From the NCBI GenBank assembly GCA_052173415.1, contig JBQMYQ010000047.1, positions 1-11,348 on the forward strand: DNA of 11,348 bases. The letters run 5' to 3'. A program made the position numbers and the translations under genes. A model generated the notes under the pieces. That model made no database searches and had not been told where the DNA came from. It was given only the letters and a program-made list of their open reading frames with translations. This document shows, one piece after another, positions 1 through 7,360 of this stretch (positions within the stretch are counted from its first letter, which is position 1; every line of letters starts with the position of its first letter). The stretch is from Wolinella sp052173415. GTDB lineage: Bacteria; Campylobacterota; Campylobacteria; Campylobacterales; Helicobacteraceae.

Positions 1-20
1 ATTTATTAGATTTTATTATA

Positions 21-46
21 GAATCATAAATCAAAAATCATTATTC
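21..46. promoter_or_regulatory. Imperfect dyad upstream of lysR, possible autoregulatory site
   Basis: In the AT-rich 71 bp before the regulator gene, GAATCAT (21-27) faces ATTATTC (40-46), a 7-nt inverted repeat with one mismatch and a 12-nt spacer. LysR-type regulators often bind AT-rich interrupted dyads near their own start, so this may be an operator. The whole stretch is AT-rich, so such a dyad could arise by chance. A -10-like TATAGAAT overlaps its left edge. The idea is inference only. Confidence 0.25.
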
Positions 47-71
47 TTAAATTTTTCATCAAAGGAATAGT

Positions 72-980
72 ATGTTCAGGGATTTTACAAAACTTGAGAC
101 ACTTCTAGTTGTCGTGCGTGAGCGAAGCTTCTCAAAAGCATCGGCAAAGCTAGGAATCTCCCAACCAGCGGTTACGCAGCAGATCAAATACGTTGAGGAG
201 TATTTGGATACACGCGTTATTGAGCGCAGAAAAAATGGAATCAAGCTTACCAAAGATGGTGAAAAGCTCGTTAATATCGCGCTTAGACTGGAGCGTTCTA
301 TCGCAAGCGCAGAAAAAGAGATGATGAAAATCATCAAGAAAGATACCTCCTTTAACATTGGCGCGTCTTTTACAATCGGAAACTACATGCTTCCATGCTG
401 CCTCGCGCACATTAAAGAGACTCTCAAAAATGATATTTTTCTCAAGATCGATTCCTCAGAGGGGATCATTGAGTCGCTCATTGAAAAGAAAATTGACCTA
501 GCCTTAATCGAGTCCCCCATTTTCCGAGATAACATCGTCTATCGCGAATGGACAGAAGATGAGCTGGTGCTTTTTAGCAATTCACCCCTACCCAAGAGCG
601 TCAAAAAGGAGGATCTCTCTAGCTTCTTTTGGGTTGCGCGCGAATGGGGAAGCAACACGCGCAAAATCATTAGCGAGACCCTTGATGATCTAGGAATCGA
701 CTGCACGACTTTTGATTTTAAGAGCGTGGTAAGTAGCTCCACAGGCGTGAAGCATGCCGTGCTAAAAAGCCCTCGATTCCCCGAGGAATCCCCACGTCCT
801 ACCGTAGCAATCCTATCGCGCTATGTTTTACAAGATGAGCTCAGCGGTGGTCTGCTTCATGAAGCGAGAATCCGTGGCTGTAAGCTCAAGCGGAAGCTCT
901 ACCTTGCCTACCTCAAAGAACGCAAAAACGAAGCTTTTATTGATGCGATCTCAAGTTGCATTATGTGCAACAAAGCCTAG
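72..980 (+). CDS. LysR-family transcriptional regulator
   Basis: This 302-aa protein has the standard LysR layout and length. A winged helix-turn-helix lies at about residues 4-62, with the recognition region SKASAKLGISQPAVTQQIK (about 21-39). A linker helix follows to about 90, and a periplasmic-binding-protein-like effector domain runs from about 94 to 295. AAAGGA at 61-66 lies 5 nt before the ATG and supports this start. The effector and the target genes cannot be read from the sequence. No divergent partner is visible because the window starts 71 bp upstream. Residues about 233-244 (SPRFPEESPRPT) sit where many LysR proteins have a short glycine turn, and this stretch is encoded over an inverted pair of GATTCC/GGAATC words. 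The stop overlaps the stop of the convergent TPR gene. The family call is firm and the role unknown. Confidence 0.93.
   Translation: MFRDFTKLETLLVVVRERSFSKASAKLGISQPAVTQQIKYVEEYLDTRVIERRKNGIKLTKDGEKLVNIALRLERSIASAEKEMMKIIKKDTSFNIGASFTIGNYMLPCCLAHIKETLKNDIFLKIDSSEGIIESLIEKKIDLALIESPIFRDNIVYREWTEDELVLFSNSPLPKSVKKEDLSSFFWVAREWGSNTRKIISETLDDLGIDCTTFDFKSVVSSSTGVKHAVLKSPRFPEESPRPTVAILSRYVLQDELSGGLLHEARIRGCKLKRKLYLAYLKERKNEAFIDAISSCIMCNKA
775..790. repeat. Inverted GATTCC/GGAATC pair inside lysR
   Basis: GATTCC (775-780) and GGAATC (785-790) form an inverted repeat with a 4-nt spacer. A second register, CCTCG (771-775) against CGAGG (782-786), overlaps it. It lies within the coding sequence and encodes part of a Pro/Glu/Ser-rich loop. 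The same arrangement (GATTCC, 4 nt, GGAATC) recurs at 5140-5155 upstream of tatB. Confidence 0.8.
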
Positions 981-3355
981 GGCAGATACCCCGAGGAATC
1001 CACTTCAAAATCAAAATATTCCGACTCAAAGCCGATATTCCCTACCGCTGCATACTGAATGGAAGCGGCTTTGAGATTCTTGGCTTGTTGCTGGAGTAGC
1101 GCGAGTGCGTAACGACTCTCATAATTTGTTGGAGCTTCAAGCTTTGCAAGCTGCAAAAGTGCGATGGCATTCTCATGATGACCTGCGCCAATCGCCGCCA
1201 CACTCGCTAAGAATAGCGTCTGGGAATCGCGTTCTTTAAGCTCGTCAATGAGCGAGTTATAAAGCACGAAAGCCTTTTCAAACTCCCTTAGATAGATACT
1301 TGTAAGAGCTAGAGACTGCAAGATTCCTCGCATCTCGCCACGCTCACTCACAAGCTTATCATCTAGGAGCTGCTGCACACGTCGAAGCGCACCAATATTG
1401 TATCCGACATGCACGTAAAGTTCCCTAGCCAGCGCAGGTCCATAATAAAGTGCATTCAGCGAAGTAGTGGGCTCACGATAAAAATATTGTGCTTTTAGCG
1501 AAAGATCCTGCACCTCATCGCCGTAATTTTGTGCCAAAAACCCCAAAAGAGCCGCGACCAAATCATCGGGCTGCTGCTCTTTAAGTCTTTTAGTCGCTTC
1601 AATCATGCGCTCCTTGTTTTTACTTTGCATTGCCATAACACAATCTAGTGCCAAATGGATACTCTTTGGCTGTTTTGAGTGCTCAAGCCATTCCAAAGCC
1701 CCCCCTTGATTCCCCTGAAAATAGCCCAAAAACGAGAGGAGGAATCCTCGCTCTTCAAGCTCACTATGCTCAAGCTCACTTCCAATACTCTCCGCCACGC
1801 GCCCATAATCACGAAATGTGAGCTGTGCGCTAACCATGACAAAAATCCCCGAGAGAATATCTCGACTGTTAAGATGGTAGCTACGCAAAAAATGGCGATA
1901 GGCATTATCAAAATCCCCCATTTGCGCGTAAGATAGTCCCAAATTGTAATGGAGAATCGCATGATTTGGATACTCTTGCACGACCGCCTTCATAAGCTCA
2001 TTCGCCGCACGAGTATTGTTGCGTAAAACCTCCTTGAGTGCGCGCGCGATATTGAGATTGACCTTTGAGATTGTTGAACCTTTCACAAGGACATCTTTTG
2101 CCTCTTCAATGTCATTAAGGAGCATATTTACGCCACCTTGCCTAATAAAAAGTAACGCCTGATCTGCGTCAAAAACCTTATAGGGCGCGTAGTAGAACAA
2201 AATCTTATAAGCGATTAAGCGACGCGTGGAAAAATCTTGCCAAAATCGCTTCTGTGCCTCATGCACGTCAAAAAGCTCCTCTTTTAGGCGTGTTTTAATC
2301 GGATAAATTGAAGCAACCTCCTGTTCATCTTCCCCTGTATATTTATCCAAAACAGCCGCCACATCGGCAAGATTCCCAAGCTTGTTATCCACAAGTGCAA
2401 GTGCCATGTAAGGAGTAGGAGTTTTATCCCCATGCTCGATTTGCCGTATGAGATAGGTTTGAGCATTCCGATACTCTCCTATGCGCGCATACAAAAGGGC
2501 TAAATCAAGAAAATCCTCACTTTTTGCGCTCCGCTCGAGGAATCGGAGGGCATTTTGATTATCACCATAATAGAGATGAAGCTTTGAGAGCAGATGATCT
2601 ACTTCACTCGAATAATGGGTGTTTTGAAAGTGCGTCAAAGGAGAAATCGCCTCAAAATAGTGCCCCTTGTAATATTGCACCAGCGCATAAAGATAGGGGT
2701 AGAGGGGAAGTGCCGCGGAATCGCTCAAATATGCCTCCGCAAGATCTACGTAGTAGTGATAGAGGGGCTGGTTGTTGAGCCAAAAAGCACACATCGCGGC
2801 ATTAACCGCACTCATCGCCCGATCTTCTCCAGATTCAATCGCCTTTTGGAATGAAGCAAGCGCGCGCTCATAGTTCTTCTCATCCGCTTGAGCGACGCCT
2901 AGATTGAAATTTGAAAGCGATTCTGAAAAGCTTGAGATATTTTCATAAAGATTAAGTGCCTCGCCTCGCTCACCCTGCATGTAGAGGAGGTTTGCCTTTT
3001 TAATCATCATCTCAAGGCTAGAGACATCGACAGGGCGATTATCAAGCGTAATGGAGCTCAAAATCTTACGCTCGCCCTCAAGTGTGCTGGGCGATTCTTG
3101 TGCTTCTTCTTCTGTTTCTCCCCCAAAGGACACCACAAGAATCACGATTCCAAAAACTAAAAACAGCACGCCTGCAATGCTAGCGAAAAGGTATCGCTTG
3201 TCTTGACGCACCTTTTGCAGGAATCGAGGGAAAAATCCTAACCGCTCCTCTGATTCCTTAGATTGCTCCTTTTTGGGCGCGCCAACCTCTAACGCAAGGT
3301 CATTTTCCTCGCCATCAAGGCGTATTACATTCCCACTTTCATTCTCCTCAGGCAT
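977..3355 (-). CDS. Large single-pass membrane protein with tetratricopeptide repeats
   Basis: The 792-aa product has a charged N-terminus (residues 1-54), one hydrophobic segment at about 55-78, and a long helical region of TPR type. Repeat-like units are visible at residues about 113-175 (GERGEALNLYENI, then NFNLGVAQADEKNYERALASFQKAIE), and further units run toward the C-terminus (for example HYNLGLSYAQMGDFDNAYRHF). Basic residues just before the membrane segment (PRFLQKVRQDKR) suggest that the N-terminus is cytoplasmic and the TPR part periplasmic. TPRs mediate protein-protein contacts, and no catalytic motif is seen. It lies 21 bp downstream of serS with AGGA ahead of the ATG, so the two probably share a transcript. 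I recall a similar serS-adjacent protein in H. pylori (HP1479/HP1480). Its stop overlaps that of convergent lysR. The exact function is unknown. Confidence 0.88.
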   Translation of the reverse strand: MPEENESGNVIRLDGEENDLALEVGAPKKEQSKESEERLGFFPRFLQKVRQDKRYLFASIAGVLFLVFGIVILVVSFGGETEEEAQESPSTLEGERKILSSITLDNRPVDVSSLEMMIKKANLLYMQGERGEALNLYENISSFSESLSNFNLGVAQADEKNYERALASFQKAIESGEDRAMSAVNAAMCAFWLNNQPLYHYYVDLAEAYLSDSAALPLYPYLYALVQYYKGHYFEAISPLTHFQNTHYSSEVDHLLSKLHLYYGDNQNALRFLERSAKSEDFLDLALLYARIGEYRNAQTYLIRQIEHGDKTPTPYMALALVDNKLGNLADVAAVLDKYTGEDEQEVASIYPIKTRLKEELFDVHEAQKRFWQDFSTRRLIAYKILFYYAPYKVFDADQALLFIRQGGVNMLLNDIEEAKDVLVKGSTISKVNLNIARALKEVLRNNTRAANELMKAVVQEYPNHAILHYNLGLSYAQMGDFDNAYRHFLRSYHLNSRDILSGIFVMVSAQLTFRDYGRVAESIGSELEHSELEERGFLLSFLGYFQGNQGGALEWLEHSKQPKSIHLALDCVMAMQSKNKERMIEATKRLKEQQPDDLVAALLGFLAQNYGDEVQDLSLKAQYFYREPTTSLNALYYGPALARELYVHVGYNIGALRRVQQLLDDKLVSERGEMRGILQSLALTSIYLREFEKAFVLYNSLIDELKERDSQTLFLASVAAIGAGHHENAIALLQLAKLEAPTNYESRYALALLQQQAKNLKAASIQYAAVGNIGFESEYFDFEVDSSGYLP

Positions 3356-3376
3356 CTCTTCCTAAGCCCTCCTAAT

Positions 3377-4675
3377 TTACAGATACGGGCGCAACACTTC
3401 AGGAATCGTAACGCTCCCATCGCGGTTTTGGTAATTCTCCATAATCGCCACAATCGTCCGTCCTACCGCAAGTGAAGAGCCATTAAGCGTATGCACAAGA
3501 TGATTTTTTTTATTTTCATCTTTGTAGCGGATTTTGGCACGGCGCGCTTGGAAATCCCTTGTATTCGAGATTGAGCTAATCTCTCGATAGCAATTCTGTC
3601 CGGGTAACCACACCTCAATATCCACGGTATTGCTCGCGCCAAAGCCCAAATCCCCACTGCAAAGCTGCATCAAACGATGAGGCAAGCCTAGCGAAGTGAG
3701 CAAATCAGAGGCGCACGCGATCATCTTTTGCTGAATTTCATCGCTGTGCTCAGGGCGCGTAAGCGCGACTAGCTCAACCTTGTCGAATTGATGTTGGCGT
3801 ATGATTCCCCGCGTGTCACGCCCTGCACTCCCTGCTTCTTTACGAAAGCACGGTGTATGCGCAGTCATAAGAAGAGGCAGATTCTCACACGCGATAATCT
3901 CGTCGCGATAGAGATTAGTGAGCGTCACCTCCGCGGTGGGAATCAAATAGAGCTCATGCCCGCGCATTTTCTCCCCGCTAGGACGCTCCTCGCTGCCCTC
4001 CTCTAGAATTTCGGAAACTTTAAAAAGATCCTCCTCAAATTTTGGCAACTGCCCCGTCCCAAGAAGCGTCTCTCTATTTACAATCGCCGGTGTAGCGACC
4101 TCTTCAAAGCCCCTTGAGCGATTAAAATCCAACATGTAATTAATGAGCGCACGCGATAAGCGCGCTCCCTCGCCACGAAGCACGGAGAATCGACTCTTAG
4201 CAAGCTTCACGCCCCGCTCAAAATCAATCCAGCCATTCCCCTGCGCGAGCTCCCAATGCTCCTTTGGGGCAAAATCAAATGCACGCGGCTCAAGCACGCG
4301 CTTTAGCTCGCGATTCTCGCACTCATTTGCTCCACAGGGCGTGTGATCATCAGGGAGATTGGGAATCACAAGCAACAACTCCTCAAGCTCGCTCTCAAGG
4401 TGCGCTACGCAAGGAAGCATCTCGCCCAGACGCTCCTTTAGGGAATCCAGCTCACTTTTTAGAGAATCGACCGCCTTGCCCGCACGCTTATACTCTCCAA
4501 AGAGCTTAGACTTTGCATTCTGCTCTGCTTGAAGCTCCTCACTCTCGCGCTTTAGTGCTCGATATCTCTCTGCTAGATTCCTGCTATTCTCAATGAGCTC
4601 CGCATCTAGACACCGCCTCTTCAGACGCTCCTCAACGTATTCAAAATCATTAACGAGCAACTTCAAATCAATCAT
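3377..4675 (-). CDS. serS: Seryl-tRNA synthetase
   Basis: SerRS is a class II synthetase that charges tRNA-Ser (and tRNA-Sec where present) with serine in the cytoplasm. The 432-aa product has the N-terminal antiparallel coiled-coil arm (about 28-105) that grips the long variable arm of tRNA-Ser. The catalytic core shows the TAE serine-binding motif (247-249), motif 2 (FRKEAGSAGRDTRG, 277-290, then RQHQFDKVE), the REISSISNTRDFQARR block (364-379) and motif 3 (NGSSLAVGRTIVAIMENYQ, 398-416). A stretch at about 222-240, rich in Glu, Gly and Arg, sits between DLFK and ELYLIPTAE. It looks about 20 residues longer than I recall for Campylobacter SerRS (about 411 aa). The start ATG at 4675 has a modest AGAGAGAAG upstream. 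It is followed 21 bp later by the TPR gene. A tRNA-Ser gene lies about 4 kb away on the other strand. Confidence 0.98.
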   Translation of the reverse strand: MIDLKLLVNDFEYVEERLKRRCLDAELIENSRNLAERYRALKRESEELQAEQNAKSKLFGEYKRAGKAVDSLKSELDSLKERLGEMLPCVAHLESELEELLLVIPNLPDDHTPCGANECENRELKRVLEPRAFDFAPKEHWELAQGNGWIDFERGVKLAKSRFSVLRGEGARLSRALINYMLDFNRSRGFEEVATPAIVNRETLLGTGQLPKFEEDLFKVSEILEEGSEERPSGEKMRGHELYLIPTAEVTLTNLYRDEIIACENLPLLMTAHTPCFRKEAGSAGRDTRGIIRQHQFDKVELVALTRPEHSDEIQQKMIACASDLLTSLGLPHRLMQLCSGDLGFGASNTVDIEVWLPGQNCYREISSISNTRDFQARRAKIRYKDENKKNHLVHTLNGSSLAVGRTIVAIMENYQNRDGSVTIPEVLRPYL

Positions 4676-4748
4676 GGCTTCTCTCTAAAATTTCTAAAGT
4701 TTAAAACGCGCGCCATGATAGCCCGAGTGCGATAAATTCCCCATAAAA

Positions 4749-4970
4749 TCAATACATATTGTAGGGAATCGAAGCATCAGGAAAACTGCTATCCTGCCTC
4801 TCCCATAGCGTTTTATCTTTGCCTCTATGCCCGCAGAGAATATCGCCTTTAATCGCCATGCAGGTAAGCCCTGCACCCACGCCCGCACCGACTAAAAATG
4901 CATCTGCCTTAGGGCTAATACACCCACCCAAAAAGAGCACTCCTGCACCCAAAAAGAGCCACCTCAACAT
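4749..4970 (-). CDS. Small putative lipoprotein
   Basis: The 73-aa product begins with a lipoprotein signal peptide: MLR, a hydrophobic core, then the lipobox LGGC with the lipidated cysteine at residue 17. The mature part is about 57 residues and starts with a glycine-rich hydrophobic stretch (FLVGAGVGAGLTC), followed by a charged tail ending in PYNMY. Two further cysteines (residues about 36 and 46) could form a disulfide. I chose the ATG at 4970 over one at 5012 because GGAGT lies 5 nt upstream and the signal peptide begins directly after it. It sits 73 bp upstream of serS on the same strand and could share its transcript. I do not recognise the family, and the function is unknown. Confidence 0.75.
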   Translation of the reverse strand: MLRWLFLGAGVLFLGGCISPKADAFLVGAGVGAGLTCMAIKGDILCGHRGKDKTLWERQDSSFPDASIPYNMY

Positions 4971-5025
4971 CAAAACTCCTTCAAGTTTCAGGGGAATCCT
5001 AGCCCCTCCCACACATTTCTTAAGA

Positions 5026-5031
5026 ATTTTA
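5026..5031 (-). promoter_or_regulatory. Possible -10 box for the lipoprotein/serS block
   Basis: On the minus strand the hexamer TAAAAT (5031 to 5026) lies about 56 nt upstream of the lipoprotein ATG, in the AT-rich centre of the divergent gap, flanked by CTTAAG repeats. Epsilonproteobacterial sigma-70 promoters depend mainly on the -10 box, so this is a plausible site. It is a single weak match, and no start site is known. Confidence 0.25.
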
Positions 5032-5138
5032 GGCTACTTAAGCATTTGCCGTTCCACTCGGTAATATTAACCTTTTTTCAACTTCTTTAAGGTAGCATTC
5101 CGCACGTTTTTGTCTCCAAAATACCACACGATTCTCAA

Positions 5139-5156
5139 CGATTCCCGCGGGAATCG
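5139..5156. repeat. Perfect 18-bp palindrome upstream of tatB
   Basis: CGATTCCCGCGGGAATCG is a perfect palindrome ending 24 bp before the tatB ATG. It consists of GATTCC and GGAATC in inverted orientation with a CGCG spacer, so it belongs to the dispersed GGAATC word family of this window. In RNA it could form a 7-bp stem with a CGCG loop in the tatB leader. No T-run follows, so it is not an intrinsic terminator. It could be an operator, a leader hairpin, or simply an inverted pair of the genomic word. Confidence 0.85.
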
Positions 5157-5180
5157 CACGGAATATTAAGGATTTTTACC

Positions 5181-5624
5181 ATGTTTGGTATGGGCTTTGC
5201 CGAGATTATCCTCATCGTGATTGTCGCCGTCATTTTCTTGGGACCAGAGAAGCTCCCCCAAGCCATGGTAGATATTGTGAAATTCTTCCGTGCTTTCAAA
5301 AAGACCATTAGCGATGCAAAAGATAGCCTTGATCGCGAGATTAATATCAGCGAGATTAAGCAAGAAGCTCTAGCTTACCAAAAAAGCCTCAAAGCAGACG
5401 CAAATAAGCTTACACAAGGGCTAAAGCTTGATGATTTGAGCTCTGTCCTTGAGGAATCGACCAAAGAGAAGCTCCATACAGGAGAGAAAAAAAGCGCAGA
5501 GGATCGCACCCACACACAAGAAAAACCCCAACACGCTTCCATTCCAAAAGCCCGTGGCAGTGAGCTAGATTTTAAAAATTCCACGCCAAAAGATGAAAAA
5601 TCTAAGGAATCGCCCCATGTTTGA
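5181..5624 (+). CDS. tatB: Sec-independent (twin-arginine) translocase subunit TatB
   Basis: TatB joins TatC to form the inner-membrane receptor for folded proteins with twin-arginine signal peptides. The 147-aa product starts MFGMGFAE, with the conserved polar Glu at residue 8. One transmembrane helix follows (about 6-21), then the hinge FLGPEKLP (19-26) typical of TatA/TatB, and an amphipathic helix (about 27-60). The C-terminal tail from about 90 on is charged, low in complexity and probably disordered. TatB rather than TatA is favoured by the length, the GPEKLP hinge and the adjacent tatC. No tatA is present in the window and it presumably lies elsewhere. AAGGA lies 8 nt before the ATG. 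This is the first gene of the rightward operon, preceded by an 18-bp palindrome, and its end overlaps tatC by 8 bp. Confidence 0.93.
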   Translation: MFGMGFAEIILIVIVAVIFLGPEKLPQAMVDIVKFFRAFKKTISDAKDSLDREINISEIKQEALAYQKSLKADANKLTQGLKLDDLSSVLEESTKEKLHTGEKKSAEDRTHTQEKPQHASIPKARGSELDFKNSTPKDEKSKESPHV

Positions 5625-6345
5625 TGAGATCAAGCCTCATATCCAAGAGCTGCGCACCCGCTTAATTAACGCAATTATCGCGCTTTTTGTTGCCTTTTTT
5701 ATCTGCTTTTTCTTCTGGGAGGGAATCTTAGAGTGGATGATCGCTCCGCTAAAATCCGCACTGCCCGCGGGAAGCAACGTCATTTTCACCGAAGTGGGCG
5801 AGGCGTTTTTCACCGCGATTAAAGTCTCGTTTTTTAGCGCATTCATGTTCTCGCTACCTGTGATTTTTTGGCAGTTATGGCTCTTTGTCGCGCCGGGTCT
5901 TTATCAAAATGAAAAAATGCTTATCCTCCCTTTTGTCTTCTTTGGGACACTTATGTTCGTGTTGGGCGCACTTTTTGCCTATTACATTGTCTTTCCTTTC
6001 GGATTTACCTATCTCATCAATTTTGGGAGCACGCTCTTTACCGCACTGCCTAGCGTGGGCTTTTACGTTACGTTTTTTGCCAAGCTTATGATTGGCTTTG
6101 GGATTGCTTTTGAGCTCCCCGTGGCGACATTTTTCCTCGCAAAAATGGGGCTGGTGACTGATAGGACACTGCGGGATTTTTTCAAATACGCCGTGGTGCT
6201 GATTTTTATCCTAGCGGCGATTCTCACGCCTCCTGATGTGATTACGCAGTTCATGATGGCGATTCCTCTAATTTTTCTCTACTGGGTCTCGATTTTGATT
6301 GCGAAATTCATCAATCCTGACACGACCCAAACTTCCGATGAATAA
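5617..6345 (+). CDS. tatC: Sec-independent (twin-arginine) translocase subunit TatC
   Basis: TatC is the polytopic inner-membrane protein that recognises the twin-arginine signal peptide. The 242-aa product has six hydrophobic segments, the usual length and topology. It carries the conserved N-terminal PHIQELRTRL, the first-periplasmic-loop signature EVGEAFF, and the conserved membrane Glu in AFELPV. The end of the last helices is also typical (TPPDVITQFMMAIPL, then LYWVSILIAKF). I place the start at MFDEIKPH (ATG 5617) rather than at an in-frame ATG at 5593. AAGGA lies 8 nt before 5617, and the protein then begins as the family does. It overlaps tatB by 8 bp and queA by 8 bp, which implies translational coupling within one transcript. 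Confidence 0.97.
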   Translation: MFDEIKPHIQELRTRLINAIIALFVAFFICFFFWEGILEWMIAPLKSALPAGSNVIFTEVGEAFFTAIKVSFFSAFMFSLPVIFWQLWLFVAPGLYQNEKMLILPFVFFGTLMFVLGALFAYYIVFPFGFTYLINFGSTLFTALPSVGFYVTFFAKLMIGFGIAFELPVATFFLAKMGLVTDRTLRDFFKYAVVLIFILAAILTPPDVITQFMMAIPLIFLYWVSILIAKFINPDTTQTSDE

Positions 6346-7360
6346 CAATCCTTACGCGCTCTCCTCCTATGATTACGCGCTCCCTAGTGAGCTCATTGCC
6401 TCTCATCCGATTGTGCCAAAGCAGAGGGCGCGTCTGCTTGTTTATGATCGAGAAAGCAGAGAGATTATCCATGCCACTTTTTTAGATTTTAGGCGATACA
6501 TTCCGCGCGATTCCCTGCTTGTCTTTAATGACACTAAAGTGATTAAAGCTCGTGTTTTTGGGCACAAAGAGAGTGGTGGCAAAGTCGAATTGCTCTATCA
6601 TCGCGCTTTAGATGAGGGGCGATTTTTGTTTCAAATCCGTGGCAAAGTCCATCTACATCAAACGCTCCTCCTCCCCGGGGGAATCCTAGCCACCATACAC
6701 ACCCTAAGAGACGAAGGAATGCGCGAAGTCTCCCTCCGCTCCTCAAATGAAGTGCTGAGGCTTCCAAAGCTCCTTGAATGGCTGCAATCCTACGGACATG
6801 TCCCCCTCCCTCCCTACATCAAGCGCGAAGATGACACGAGCGATTCCCTAGAGTATCAGAGCGTTTTTGCAAAGCATCTTGGGGCGGTCGCTGCACCTAC
6901 GGCATCACTACATTTTGACCAAAGCGATATGGAACAGCTTTTAAGGCTCCCGCATGCATTTGTGACGCTACATGTGGGCGCGGGGACGTTTTTAGGTGTG
7001 GAGTGCGAAGATATCAGGAAGCACCGCATGCATTCTGAATATTTTGTGATTCCTGCACAGAGCGCAAAAGCCATCGATGAAGCGTCCAAAGTCCTTGCGA
7101 TCGGCACGACCGCGGCACGCACGGTGGAGTATTACGCCCGCACCAAAAAGCGCGAGGGCGCATGCGACCTCTTCTTACACCCCGGGAATCGGGCGCAAAA
7201 AGTAACCTCGCTTCTTACGAATTTCCACCTGCCAAAATCCACGCTCCTCATGCTTGTAAGCGCGTTTGTCGGACTAGAAGAGTGCCAGAGAATCTACGCA
7301 GAAGCCATCAAAGAGCACTACCGCTTCTACTCCTATGGCGATGGAATGCTAATCCTATGA
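6338..7360 (+). CDS. queA: S-adenosylmethionine:tRNA ribosyltransferase-isomerase QueA
   Basis: QueA transfers and isomerises the ribosyl part of SAM onto preQ1 at position 34 of tRNAs with GUN anticodons, giving epoxyqueuosine, the penultimate queuosine step. The 340-aa product has the expected length. Family motifs are present: LPSELIASHPIVPKQRARLL near the N-terminus, FNDTKVIKAR, GGKVELL, GHVPLPPYIKR, YQSVFAKHLGAVAAPTASLHF and LHVGAGTFLGV, then GTTAARTVE and NFHLPKSTLLMLVSAF near the C-terminus. The start at MNNNPYALSSYDYALP (6338) is chosen over an in-frame ATG at 6299, which would lie deep inside tatC. The tatC stop sits in ATGAATAA, so initiation is probably coupled. The upstream ribosome site is weak. 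It overlaps rsmG by ATGA. Confidence 0.97.
   Translation: MNNNPYALSSYDYALPSELIASHPIVPKQRARLLVYDRESREIIHATFLDFRRYIPRDSLLVFNDTKVIKARVFGHKESGGKVELLYHRALDEGRFLFQIRGKVHLHQTLLLPGGILATIHTLRDEGMREVSLRSSNEVLRLPKLLEWLQSYGHVPLPPYIKREDDTSDSLEYQSVFAKHLGAVAAPTASLHFDQSDMEQLLRLPHAFVTLHVGAGTFLGVECEDIRKHRMHSEYFVIPAQSAKAIDEASKVLAIGTTAARTVEYYARTKKREGACDLFLHPGNRAQKVTSLLTNFHLPKSTLLMLVSAFVGLEECQRIYAEAIKEHYRFYSYGDGMLIL

Noticed and set aside
2524..2854. Two plus-strand ORFs of 84-86 aa opposite the TPR gene
   Set aside because: They overlap each other and lie antisense to a continuous 792-aa gene with clear TPR units. They show no recognisable domain and were not retained.
5139..5156. Intrinsic terminator at the palindrome
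   Set aside because: No T-run follows the stem, and it lies in a leader just before the tatB ribosome site.
5593..5616. Upstream ATG for tatC
   Set aside because: It adds MKNLRNRP before the family-typical MFDEIKPH start and has a worse ribosome site.
7162..7356. Long N-terminal extension of rsmG inside queA
   Set aside because: The Arg/Pro/Cys-rich translation is typical of an out-of-frame shadow of queA. The ATGA overlap start matches the RsmG family.
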